Shown here in pieces: positions 1 through 6,623 of a DNA stretch of 13,343 nucleotides. The notes under the pieces were generated by a model. The model was not told the DNA's origin. It was given only the letters and a program-made list of their open reading frames with translations, and did not search any database. Position numbers and translations under genes: made by a program. Position 1 is the stretch's first letter. Every line of letters starts with the position of its first letter. Origin of the DNA: CAYPHY01 sp964410625 (GTDB lineage Bacteria; Chloroflexota; Anaerolineae; Promineifilales; Promineifilaceae); the NCBI GenBank assembly GCA_964410625.1, contig CAYPHY010000074.1, positions 1-13,343 on the forward strand, in the 5' to 3' direction.

Positions 1-4
1 CAAT

Positions 5-118
5 CTATTCTGTTTCGACGGTCAGGGGATATGCCAGCGACACGCGGCCGTCACGGGAGCGCTGGAGGGTATGCTCGCTTACAACCTGTTCAATAACAAT
101 GATCGCCGTAGCGATCAT
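5..118 (-). CDS. possible small protein, 37 aa, unrecognised
   Basis: A minus-strand reading frame opens with ATG at 118 and ends with TAG at 7-5. The product has a hydrophobic start (MIATAIIVIEQVV) and a polar tail (SRDGRVSLAYPLTVETE). I recognise no family. It is listed because a good minus-strand promoter-like sequence lies directly upstream (129-158), which would put the transcript start only a few bases before the ATG, so the message would be nearly leaderless and begin inside the hairpin at 96-121. Against it: all three plus-strand frames are also open over much of this stretch, so openness alone means nothing, and one of them could be the tail of a gene entering from the left. Low confidence. 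Confidence 0.25.
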   Translation of the reverse strand: MIATAIIVIEQVVSEHTLQRSRDGRVSLAYPLTVETE

Positions 119-121
119 TGT
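96..121. other. 11-bp perfect hairpin/dyad
   Basis: ACAATGATCGC (96-106) and GCGATCATTGT (111-121) form a perfect 11-bp stem around the loop CGTA. No T-run follows on either strand, so it is not a standard intrinsic terminator. It sits at the predicted start of the minus-strand transcript and could be an operator or a 5' structural element. Confidence 0.55.
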
Positions 122-128
122 CAAGGGT

Positions 129-158
129 ATTATAGTGGTGTTCAACACCGGATTGCAA
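129..158 (-). promoter_or_regulatory. minus-strand sigma70-type promoter with embedded dyad
   Basis: Read on the minus strand there is TTGCAA (158-153), an 18-base spacer and a perfect TATAAT (134-129). The spacer contains a 13-base dyad, GGTGTT-C-AACACC on the plus strand (137-149), centred between the two promoter boxes. That is the classic position for a repressor operator. Transcription would run left, out of the window, through the small ORF at 118-5. The promoter match is seen; the operator role is inferred. Confidence 0.45.
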
Positions 159-354
159 TATAGAGTTTAAGCGTCCTCTATACGTCCTGAGAACGTCCGC
201 AAAACAGTCAGAACAGAGACGAGCCAGGCAAGGTTGCTCAAGGAATATACCTGGTTCACATTCCTTTTCTAAATCTACCCACTTAGGGTATCATGGGCCA
301 TGGATCATGGGTTCATGGGTTGCCGAGGACTTCTATTACCGCCTAGATGGATGA
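159..354. other. gene-free upstream region with CATGG heptamers
   Basis: I see no gene and no convincing plus-strand promoter in this 196-base stretch before the first clear CDS. At 292-321 there are four CATGG-headed units starting at 292, 299, 306 and 314 (spacing 7, 7, 8), a short degenerate heptamer array of the same general style as those in the right third of the window. Confidence 0.5.
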
Positions 355-1266
355 ATGACTGCATCAAAGCTCCTTTCATTACCTGAAGCGATTGACCGCT
401 TTGTGACTGATGGTTGTTCCATTGCCCTGGGAACAGCGCAAGAGACGGTGATCCCCTTTGCTGCCGGACATGAGATCATCCGCCAACGCAAGCGAGGAGT
501 GACGCTCATTGGCCCCATCTCCGACATCCTCTACGACCAGATGATTGGCGCGGGCTGCGTGGCACGGATTCGCGCGGCGTGGGTAGGCAATGTGATCACC
601 GGCTCCGGCTATAATTTTCGCCGCGCGGTGGAGCGTGGAACGTTGGCAATGGAGGACCATTCCAACCTGACCATTGCGATGGCCTTGCGAGCAGGGGCAA
701 TGGGCGTGCCATTTATGCCGGCCCGCACCGCGCTGGGCAGCGACCTGTATCGCACCAATGGCAGCTTGAAGCGGATGACCTGCCCCTTTACCGGCGAGAC
801 GCTCACGGCCGTTGCCGCCATCAACCCCGACGTAACGATCATCCACGTCCAGCGGGCGGATGAGTTTGGCAATGCCCACGCCTGGGGCAATATGGGCATC
901 ACCCGCGAGGCTTGTCTGGCGGCTCGCCGGATCATCATCACGGCCGAAGAAATCGTCCCGCCGGAGGTGATCAGCAGCGATCCCAACCGCGTCATCACCC
1001 CCGGCTTTCGCGTCAGCGCCGTTGTCCATGCCCCTTGGGGAGCGCACCCCTCGCCCGTCCCCGGCTACTACAATCGCGACCACCAATTTTTTCTCGACTA
1101 CCAAACCCACAGCCGCACACCAGAACGCTTTGCCGCCTGGCAAGCACAATGGATTGATGGCGTGGGCAATAGCGAGGAATATCAAGCAATGCTAGGCACG
1201 GAACGCATGGCATCTTTGACCATAAAGCATCCAGCCCCCTCGGTCGCGGCCGACTTTGGCTATTGA
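355..1266 (+). CDS. CoA-transferase family I, subunit A (glutaconate CoA-transferase GctA-like)
   Basis: This 303-aa protein is the alpha subunit of a two-subunit class I CoA-transferase of the glutaconate-CoA-transferase/IpdA type; the partner follows at 1312. Visible family features are the N-terminal segment VTDGCSIALG (18-26), AAGHEIIRQ (36-44), the stretch YDQMIGAGCV (60-69), MEDHSN (99-104), whose Glu100 lies where this family has a conserved Glu-containing loop, TCPFTGE (142-148) and NPDVTIIHVQRADEFGNA (157-174). The complex would move CoA between carboxylic acids, or act as a thioester-dependent ring-cleaving hydrolase as described for the related actinobacterial IpdAB. The substrate cannot be read from the sequence. 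Start: ATG at 355 lies directly before the conserved N-terminus; no strong Shine-Dalgarno is visible. Family assignment is secure, substrate unknown. Confidence 0.88.
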   Translation: MTASKLLSLPEAIDRFVTDGCSIALGTAQETVIPFAAGHEIIRQRKRGVTLIGPISDILYDQMIGAGCVARIRAAWVGNVITGSGYNFRRAVERGTLAMEDHSNLTIAMALRAGAMGVPFMPARTALGSDLYRTNGSLKRMTCPFTGETLTAVAAINPDVTIIHVQRADEFGNAHAWGNMGITREACLAARRIIITAEEIVPPEVISSDPNRVITPGFRVSAVVHAPWGAHPSPVPGYYNRDHQFFLDYQTHSRTPERFAAWQAQWIDGVGNSEEYQAMLGTERMASLTIKHPAPSVAADFGY

Positions 1267-1274
1267 TACCCGTA

Positions 1275-1295
1275 GAGCGATTTGGCAAATCGCTC
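1275..1295 (+). other. intercistronic 9-bp hairpin between subunit genes
   Basis: GAGCGATTT (1275-1283) pairs perfectly with AAATCGCTC (1287-1295) around GGC. It lies in the 45-base gap between the two CoA-transferase genes, 9 bases after the first stop and 16 bases before the ATG I prefer for the second. It could tune subunit ratio or mRNA stability, or be a dispersed palindromic repeat. No T-run follows, so it is not a full terminator. Confidence 0.5.
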
Positions 1296-1311
1296 CACAA
1301 GACAAACAGAA

Positions 1312-2088
1312 ATGGACACACCACAATACACTTTATCTGAGCTAATGGTCACAGCCGCTGCTCGCGAAATCAACAATGGCGACGTTGTCTTTGTCGGGAT
1401 GCGCTTGCCATTATTGGGCTTTCAACTGGCAAAAAGTACCCATGCCCCGGACGCAGTGGGTGTCTATGAACTGGGCATTGTCCGCGACACGGCCGTTCCT
1501 GAACCAATTCTGACGATGGGCGATCTGCCCACACTCTATCAAGCACAGTGGCTGGCGGACACGGCCGATCTGATGGGACTACTGCAACAAGGACATGTTG
1601 ACGTCAGCTTCATCGGCGGGGCGCAGGTAGACCGCTTCGGCAACCTCAACACCACCTACATCGGCCCGCTCGATAAGCTGGAGACCCGCCTACCCGGCAG
1701 CGGCGGCGCGTGCGATTTAGCGAGTCTGGCCCAACGCCACATCATCATTATGACCCACCAGAAACGCCGCTTTGTGCCACGGGTAGACTATATCACCTCT
1801 CCTGGCTATGGTGAGGGGGACGATTGGCGGCAGCGGGTGGGGTTGCCACGCGGCGGACCGGCGGCCGTGATCACCACCCTCGGCGTCCTGCGCTTCCATC
1901 CCGAAACAAAGGAGATGGGATTGGCGGCCGTCCATCCTGGCGTGGATGTTGAGGATGTATTAGCCAACACCGGCTGGCCGCTCCTGGTTGCCGATGATGT
2001 GACCACCACACCCGCGCCGACGGCCGCTGAACTGGCGATCATCCGCCGCTATGACCCCGAAGGGTTTTGGACGAGAGGGGAAGGGTGA
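1312..2088 (+). CDS. CoA-transferase family I, subunit B (glutaconate CoA-transferase GctB-like)
   Basis: This 258-aa beta subunit partners the preceding gene. I start it at ATG 1312 (MDTPQYTLSE) rather than the in-frame TTG at 1282, because that TTG lies inside the hairpin 1275-1295 and the family similarity begins after 1312. Recognisable segments are GDVVFVGMRLPLLG (23-36), VYELGI (51-56), FIGGAQVDRFGN (near 103-114), LPGSGGA, and KRRFVPRVDYITSPG (near 146-160). From memory these closely match Acidaminococcus GctB, where the catalytic Glu54 lies in VESG; Glu53 here falls at the same place, so the catalytic Glu looks present. That favours a true CoA-transferase. The downstream gene begins 24 bases after the stop, suggesting one transcript. 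Confidence 0.87.
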   Translation: MDTPQYTLSELMVTAAAREINNGDVVFVGMRLPLLGFQLAKSTHAPDAVGVYELGIVRDTAVPEPILTMGDLPTLYQAQWLADTADLMGLLQQGHVDVSFIGGAQVDRFGNLNTTYIGPLDKLETRLPGSGGACDLASLAQRHIIIMTHQKRRFVPRVDYITSPGYGEGDDWRQRVGLPRGGPAAVITTLGVLRFHPETKEMGLAAVHPGVDVEDVLANTGWPLLVADDVTTTPAPTAAELAIIRRYDPEGFWTRGEG

Positions 2089-2111
2089 AAGGGAAGGATG
2101 TGGGTGTGTAG

Positions 2112-2909
2112 ATGATGCGTGAAATAGATCAATCGAAAGCAATCGCTTATGTGGCAGCAAATGGTGATGTCGTCGAGCAGGCACGGTTACATTATTTGCT
2201 TGAAGAACGGCCGCCGACAACGGAGGCCTTGCGCCATCTTTATAATGCCCAACGGCCGGACGGCGGTTGGGCGCCTTTTTGGTCGCCGGAGTATAGTTCG
2301 GTTGACGCCACTTGCTTTCGCCTGTCCCAGGCATGGGAATTGGGATTAGGGATTGAAGAACTGGCGGTCTCCGACGCCTTGCGCTTTCTGATGGGGCGAC
2401 AGCAGGGGAATGGGTCGTGGGAAGAGGAAGCAGGAGTCGCTGACGTTGCGCCGCCCTGGGCGATGCCAGGAGACACGGCCGCACAACTCTACCTGACGGC
2501 CAACGCCGGTTACTGGTTGGCACTCTATGATTTGGACGACGCCTTACAGGCCGCCCATTTTCTGGAAGGTTATCAAGAATTACACGGCCGTCTGCCTTCT
2601 TTCTTGCACACCCATTGGCTGGCAGCCGGCTTGTGGCAACGTAGCGGCCGGACAAAGGCGGCCGAACGGGCAATGGCTTATTTGCAGACCCGCCTGGATA
2701 GTGGCGAACTTTCGGCCGGTAATCTGGCGTGGATGATTAGCGCCCTTTGTGACGCCGGGATTCCGGCTGTTGAACCACTGATCGCGGATGCGGCCGCGCG
2801 GTTGGCCGGGTTACAGGAGGAAGATGGGAGTTGGACGGCCGATGACGGCCCTCTCTTTACCGTCCAAACCACCTTGCAAGCCCTTCGCGCGTTACAATTA
2901 GCCGGTTAG
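2112..2909 (+). CDS. small alpha/alpha-toroid protein (terpene cyclase/prenyltransferase-like fold)
   Basis: This 265-aa protein consists of helical-hairpin repeats with QW-like turns: AQRPDGGW (46-53), RQQGNGSW (96-103) and LQEEDGSW (234-241), each a Q-x(3-5)-G-x-W element typical of the squalene-cyclase/prenyltransferase alpha-alpha toroid. It is far shorter than squalene-hopene cyclases (over 600 aa) and corresponds to roughly one toroid domain. DLDD at 140-143 resembles the DXDD acid motif of class II cyclases, but I cannot tell whether it faces a cavity. No signal peptide or membrane helix is visible, so it is probably cytosolic. It follows the CoA-transferase pair by 24 bases and is probably co-transcribed; a functional link is inferred only. 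ATG ATG at 2112/2115 leaves the start ambiguous by one codon. Its TAG shares bases with the stop of the convergent nuclease gene. Confidence 0.75.
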   Translation: MMREIDQSKAIAYVAANGDVVEQARLHYLLEERPPTTEALRHLYNAQRPDGGWAPFWSPEYSSVDATCFRLSQAWELGLGIEELAVSDALRFLMGRQQGNGSWEEEAGVADVAPPWAMPGDTAAQLYLTANAGYWLALYDLDDALQAAHFLEGYQELHGRLPSFLHTHWLAAGLWQRSGRTKAAERAMAYLQTRLDSGELSAGNLAWMISALCDAGIPAVEPLIADAAARLAGLQEEDGSWTADDGPLFTVQTTLQALRALQLAG

Positions 2910-3670
2910 GGCAACGATTCACAGACCACCCCGTCCCCGCCACCATCAAGATGGTGAATATCTTCTCCCGTCTCTTCCTGGCAGAAATTAAAGCAAGCTT
3001 GTGCCTCGGTTTGGGTGGCGAAGTCGCTACAGTTGTAGCGGTTGAAGTCGCAACTGCAAGGGCCGGTCAGCTCGGTTTCCGCCCACAGGCCGCGATCTGC
3101 TTCTCGCGCTTCCTGCTGCACGGCCGCCAGATAATCTACCATCGCCACATCCGGCGGAAAGGTGACAACCCGTGCCATGCCCTGGCGAATCAACTCGGCG
3201 TTGACAAAGGTGCCATCCTCTAAGTAGATGTAGCGCAGTAAACGGCCGAACTCATCCGTCTCCGAGACATCTTTAACCAAAATAACCGTTTGCTCCTCAA
3301 CCAACTGCCGGTTGGCCCGGCGTGCTTCCTCATAAAACGGCTCGTCGCGCTCTGGTGTATCAATGCCGATATAGCGCACATCGTAGAGGCGGCCGTCTAT
3401 CTCAACTTCGATGGTGTCGCCATCGGTGACAAAGGTGACGGCCGCTGGTTGGCCGGGTGGCACAGTTGGAGCGGGGGTTATCGGCTCAATGGTTGTGCCA
3501 GGTTGTACATAGGGAAGTGGTTGGCAACCCATAGCCAGAAGGAGGATGGGGAGCAACAGCCAGTGCCTCGTCGGTTTTGCCCCTAATCTGAAAGCACCAT
3601 ATAATGAACGTAATCTAATCGATTGCGGGGGTCGCCGTGAAAGCGTGGCAAACCTTACAAAAAAGTGCAT
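2906..3670 (-). CDS. secreted thermonuclease (SNase-like) lipoprotein with Excalibur domain
   Basis: This 254-aa protein is exported and probably lipid-anchored: a hydrophobic segment WLLLPILLLAMGC ends in a lipobox with Cys49, followed by a Pro/Thr-rich linker (50-75). The staphylococcal-nuclease domain spans about 76-200 and keeps the key residues: DGDT (83-86), Arg99 with DTPE (104-107), and Arg143 in FGRLLRYIY, corresponding to Asp19/Asp21, Arg35, Asp40-Glu43 and Arg87 of micrococcal nuclease. An Excalibur-type calcium-binding tail follows, with NCSDFATQTEAQA (213-225) and LDGGGDGVVCE (241-251). It should be a calcium-dependent nuclease outside the membrane, perhaps for nutrient scavenging. 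The ATG at 3670 has GGAG close upstream on its strand and there is no other standard start before the signal sequence, but it gives an unusually long 36-residue N-region and overlaps the divergent helicase gene by 34 bases. Confidence 0.88.
   Translation of the reverse strand: MHFFVRFATLSRRPPQSIRLRSLYGAFRLGAKPTRHWLLLPILLLAMGCQPLPYVQPGTTIEPITPAPTVPPGQPAAVTFVTDGDTIEVEIDGRLYDVRYIGIDTPERDEPFYEEARRANRQLVEEQTVILVKDVSETDEFGRLLRYIYLEDGTFVNAELIRQGMARVVTFPPDVAMVDYLAAVQQEAREADRGLWAETELTGPCSCDFNRYNCSDFATQTEAQACFNFCQEETGEDIHHLDGGGDGVVCESLP
3577..3605 (+). promoter_or_regulatory. promoter of the RelE-helicase gene
   Basis: TTGCCC (3577-3582), an exact 17-base spacer, and a perfect TATAAT (3600-3605). A start near 3612 leaves about 25 bases of leader before GTG 3637. 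The promoter lies inside the signal-peptide region of the divergent nuclease gene, so both genes share this DNA. Confidence 0.6.
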
Positions 3671-5763
3671 ATCTCTCCGACTTTATTGAACTCAATAAAG
3701 ACCTGCAGCGTGCCGTTATTCGCGCCATCCAAGAGTTGGAAAGTGATCCAACAACACCACGCGGTAACACTATCAAAAAACTGACAGGATATGAAAATGT
3801 CTATCGCTATCGTTTGGGTGATTTTCGCCTGATCTATGCCATTGAGTCAAATGCGCGGCTGATCCAATTGTTGGCAATTGGGCCACGCGGTAGTGTTTAT
3901 AAACGCTTCAACTACCAGGGGTGGGATGCGCCCAACGCGGCGGTGACATTTGGGCCAGAATTAGCTGCTACTCCAGAATGGATGAACCGGCCGGAGTGGT
4001 TTACTCCCGATGAACCCAAGAAACAGCCGTTGCCACGCAAAATAACGCCCGAATCGCTGTCAAAGTGGCACATACCAGCCGAATATCACCAGGCGTTCCT
4101 TCGTTGCCGGTATGATGATGATTTGCTCAATTTGACCGAAGAAAAAGTTCCAGGGGAGATCGTCAGTCAGGTATTGGATTTGCTTTATCCGGCAACCGTG
4201 GAGCGCATCGCTGCCCAACCCGATCAGGTGTTGCTCGATCCCGAGGACCTGGCGCGTTATGCTGAAGGGACTCTAACCAGCTTTCTGTTGCATCTGGATG
4301 AGCAGCAACGGCCGTTGACCAATTGGGCTTTAAGCGGGCCAACGCTGGTCAAGGGCGGGCCTGGTTCCGGCAAATCTACAGTTGCCCTCTATCGAATCCG
4401 TGCCAACATCGAACATACACTGGCGACGAATGGGAAAGTACCGTCTATCCTATTTACGACCTATACCAATGCGCTGATCAATTCCAGCCAATCCTTATTG
4501 CAGCAGTTATTGCGTGACATCCTCGGCTTAAAACCGGAGCAGAAGCTGCCAAAGGAAGTTCGGGTGACCACCTTTCATCGCACCGCGCAGTGGATTGCCA
4601 AGCGCAGCGGGCAGACATTCGACATGGCTCAAGTAGGAGACCGCGAGGAAGCACTTCGCACCGCGCGGGCTATGCTGCAACCGCGCGGGTTAGGTGATGC
4701 CGCCAAACTTGCGATTGCCGACGCCCTAACCCCATTACGTGATGAGTACTTACTGGATGAGTTTGATTGGATCATCGAAGGGCAGAATTGCCAGACCGAA
4801 GCGGATTACCTGGCGGCCGAGCGTACCGGTCGTGGGCAACGCTTTAACCGGCAAACGCGCCAGGCAGTTTGGGCTTTATATGAAGCTTATAAAGCGTACT
4901 TGCTGGGCCAGAACAAATATACATGGGGACATCTGACGCAAATAGCGCTGGAGGAGGTACGCTCCGGCCGCTTTGACCGGCGGTGGGATTATGTGATTGT
5001 GGACGAGGCACAAGATTTGCCTCCGGCCGCTCTCTCACTATGTGTTGAGTTATGCCAATCGCCTGCGGGTGTTTTCCTGACGGCGGATGCCAACCAGTCC
5101 CTTTATAATCGCGGCTTTCGCTGGCAACATGTGCATAAGGATTTGCAGGTGAAGGGACGCGGCCGCATCTTGCGGCGTAATTATCGTAGCACCCAGCAAA
5201 TTGCGGCGGCCGCCAGTCAAATATTGCGGCCGACGCCAGACTTTGACGAAGAAGCGATTGCCCAGGAGTATGTTCATGTTGGGCCGCAGCCGGTGCTGTA
5301 TGCGGCTGCGGGCAGCGAAGATCAAGCGCAATGGATCGCCCGGCAGGTTTATCAGGCTGCGCGGCAGTTGCGTTTACCGGTGAATGCGGCGGTTGTCCTC
5401 GTAGCCTCTAGCAGCGTGGGTGAGCCGCTGGCTGAGGCGATTAGCAAGCAAGGATTGCCCGCGCAGTTTATGAAAAGCAACGCGTTTGATCTTCGTCGGC
5501 CGTGCATTAAAGTAACGACGTTACACGCCGCTAAAGGGCTGGAGTTTCCGATTGTTGTTATTGCCCATGTGGAGGCGGGTCGTTTGCCGCGCGAAACGGC
5601 CGCGACAGACCGGGAGGAAATCAGCAGCTTTGAGTGTGCCCAACGGCGATTATTCTATGTCGGCTGCACGCGGGCGATGCGCTATCTGTTTGTCACCTAC
5701 GACCGGCAGTTGCCTTCCCCCTTTCTGGCAAACCTGACCGAACCGCACTGGCAACGAGCGTGA
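3637..5763 (+). CDS. RelE/ParE-like domain fused to UvrD/Rep-type SF1 helicase
   Basis: This 708-aa protein has two clear parts. Residues 1-91 resemble a RelE/ParE-family toxin: two helices (about 14-38), then KKLTGYENVYRYRLGDFRLIY (47-67) and LLAIGPRGSVYKRF (78-91), the usual toxin core. Residues 92-230 are a linker region I do not recognise. Residues 231-690 form a complete SF1A helicase: Walker A GGPGSGKS (240-247), VTTFHRTA (310-317), DEAQD (456-460), TADANQSLY (482-490), LRRNYRST (512-519), TLHAAKGLEF (628-637) and RRLFYVGCTRA (670-680). It should be an ATP-driven 3'-5' translocase or helicase on DNA. No nuclease domain and no antitoxin-like gene is visible next to it. The GTG at 3637 is chosen because an in-frame stop lies at 3616 and the toxin fold starts at once. 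The role of the toxin-like domain is unknown. Confidence 0.9.
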   Translation: MKAWQTLQKSAYLSDFIELNKDLQRAVIRAIQELESDPTTPRGNTIKKLTGYENVYRYRLGDFRLIYAIESNARLIQLLAIGPRGSVYKRFNYQGWDAPNAAVTFGPELAATPEWMNRPEWFTPDEPKKQPLPRKITPESLSKWHIPAEYHQAFLRCRYDDDLLNLTEEKVPGEIVSQVLDLLYPATVERIAAQPDQVLLDPEDLARYAEGTLTSFLLHLDEQQRPLTNWALSGPTLVKGGPGSGKSTVALYRIRANIEHTLATNGKVPSILFTTYTNALINSSQSLLQQLLRDILGLKPEQKLPKEVRVTTFHRTAQWIAKRSGQTFDMAQVGDREEALRTARAMLQPRGLGDAAKLAIADALTPLRDEYLLDEFDWIIEGQNCQTEADYLAAERTGRGQRFNRQTRQAVWALYEAYKAYLLGQNKYTWGHLTQIALEEVRSGRFDRRWDYVIVDEAQDLPPAALSLCVELCQSPAGVFLTADANQSLYNRGFRWQHVHKDLQVKGRGRILRRNYRSTQQIAAAASQILRPTPDFDEEAIAQEYVHVGPQPVLYAAAGSEDQAQWIARQVYQAARQLRLPVNAAVVLVASSSVGEPLAEAISKQGLPAQFMKSNAFDLRRPCIKVTTLHAAKGLEFPIVVIAHVEAGRLPRETAATDREEISSFECAQRRLFYVGCTRAMRYLFVTYDRQLPSPFLANLTEPHWQRA

Positions 5764-5773
5764 ATCTGTTTGC

Positions 5774-6220
5774 TTATAGAATTGGATCGCCACTTGGCGG
5801 GTGACGACCTACCGAAATATCGGCTTCTCGAATCCGAATGAGCCGTTCTCGATTCAAATCCAGCAAGACTATAGTCACACGACCAATAGGAGACAGGGCT
5901 ACAAGGTGCAATCCGTCGGCCGACCAAACGAAATGCTCTGCCCAACTCTCTCGGCGAGGATTAAATAGTGGGACGGATTCGCCAGTTGTCGGGTCTATAG
6001 CAGTAGTTCGATTGCTCTTGAGAAGATTGCATTTTAGACAGGCCAGAGCAAGATTTTCCGGATCGTCACTGCCGCCAAGGTCAAGAGGTTCTATATGGTC
6101 AATCGTAAATGGAATGTGTTGCCACGTCTCAATAGCATGGCAATATTCACACATATACCCGGCACGCTTTCGCACACGTTCTTTAGTTGCTGCAGTAAGC
6201 TTGCGGCGGCGAGTTCCCAT
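5774..6220 (-). CDS. HNH endonuclease
   Basis: This 148-aa protein has a zinc-binding HNH core: CEYC (24-27) and CLKC (61-64) as likely zinc ligands, DHIEP (41-45) with His42 as the probable general base, NL at 56-57 and CN at 64-65. The C-terminal part, PLFNPRRESWAEHF (84-97) then a beta-rich tail containing SPIGRVTIVLLDLNRE (110-125), matches a family I remember as common in cyanobacteria and Chloroflexota, usually preceded by a small partner gene as here. It would cut DNA with a divalent metal; target and purpose are unknown. The ATG at 6220 lies 3 bases after the upstream stop, so the two are translated from one message. It is convergent with the helicase gene, separated by 10 bases, leaving no room for a separate terminator. 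Confidence 0.88.
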   Translation of the reverse strand: MGTRRRKLTAATKERVRKRAGYMCEYCHAIETWQHIPFTIDHIEPLDLGGSDDPENLALACLKCNLLKSNRTTAIDPTTGESVPLFNPRRESWAEHFVWSADGLHLVALSPIGRVTIVLLDLNRERLIRIREADISVGRHPPSGDPIL

Positions 6221-6223
6221 GTG

Positions 6224-6496
6224 CTAGCTGGCTGATTGGAACATATTGCGGACAACGCGGTTGAGGTAACTTAAATAGTCATCTATTTCGGCATAGTAGT
6301 TTAGCTCTTCCTCTTCCGCTTTGGTTAACCGTTTTTCAGATCTTTTGTCTAACAGTGCCTCAATACGCTCCTGCACGCCTTTGGACGCCCGTAGTATCGG
6401 CACGCCTTGAATGAACTCAATGCTAACAGCGCCCTCGGCCGATGTTCTTTTGGGCATTTGCTCAAGCTTAGGAAGCATTACGTGTGCTGGAATCAT
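6224..6496 (-). CDS. small charged helical partner of HNH endonuclease, 90 aa
   Basis: This 90-aa protein has no enzyme motif. The N-terminal part (1-40) ends in SIEFIQGVPILRA (25-37); the C-terminal half (41-85) is strongly helical and charged, with the pattern ERIEALLDKRSEKRLTKAEE (43-62) followed by a second helix. Similar small proteins precede HNH genes in many cyanobacteria, as far as I recall, but I know of no function. Context suggests a regulator, inhibitor or specificity partner of the nuclease: its own promoter contains a palindrome and it is the first gene of the pair. A good Shine-Dalgarno (GAGGTGAG) precedes the ATG at 6496; Met7 or Met14 are less likely starts. A toxin-antitoxin reading is possible but unproven. 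Confidence 0.75.
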   Translation of the reverse strand: MIPAHVMLPKLEQMPKRTSAEGAVSIEFIQGVPILRASKGVQERIEALLDKRSEKRLTKAEEEELNYYAEIDDYLSYLNRVVRNMFQSAS

Positions 6497-6515
6497 CTCA
6501 ACTCACCTCATCGTT

Positions 6516-6530
6516 ATTATACTACGTAGT
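6516..6530 (-). promoter_or_regulatory. promoter -10 and palindrome of the HNH operon
   Basis: On the minus strand a perfect TATAAT (6521-6516) is adjoined upstream by the 10-base perfect palindrome ACTACGTAGT (6521-6530). The -35 region is poor, which fits a regulated or activator-dependent promoter. The predicted start near 6509 leaves a short leader carrying only the Shine-Dalgarno. Operator function is inferred. Confidence 0.5.
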
Positions 6531-6567
6531 TCGTAAGATACATAAATTCAGCAATGATGGGAACTAT

Positions 6568-6598
6568 TTGTATTATCCTGGCGTTTTGAAGATATAGA
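6568..6598 (+). promoter_or_regulatory. weak candidate promoter for META lipoprotein
   Basis: TTGTAT (6568-6573) with GATATA/TATAGA at 6591-6598 (17-19 base spacing), ahead of the Shine-Dalgarno AAGGAG at 6611. The match is mediocre; it is listed because the gene is divergent from its left neighbour and needs its own start. Confidence 0.25.
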
Positions 6599-6623
6599 GC
6601 TTTCTAAACGAAGGAGAAGACAA

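Noticed and set aside
379..1185. Minus-strand open frame of 268 codons
   Set aside because: It mirrors CoA-transferase subunit A, which has clear family motifs; the mirror product resembles nothing.
1960..2673. Minus-strand open frame of 237 codons
   Set aside because: Pro/Arg-rich shadow spanning two plus-strand genes with family features.
5774..6220. HNH gene as part of a homing intron or inserted mobile element
   Set aside because: No interrupted host gene, intron structure or terminal repeats; it is in an operon with its own partner and promoter.
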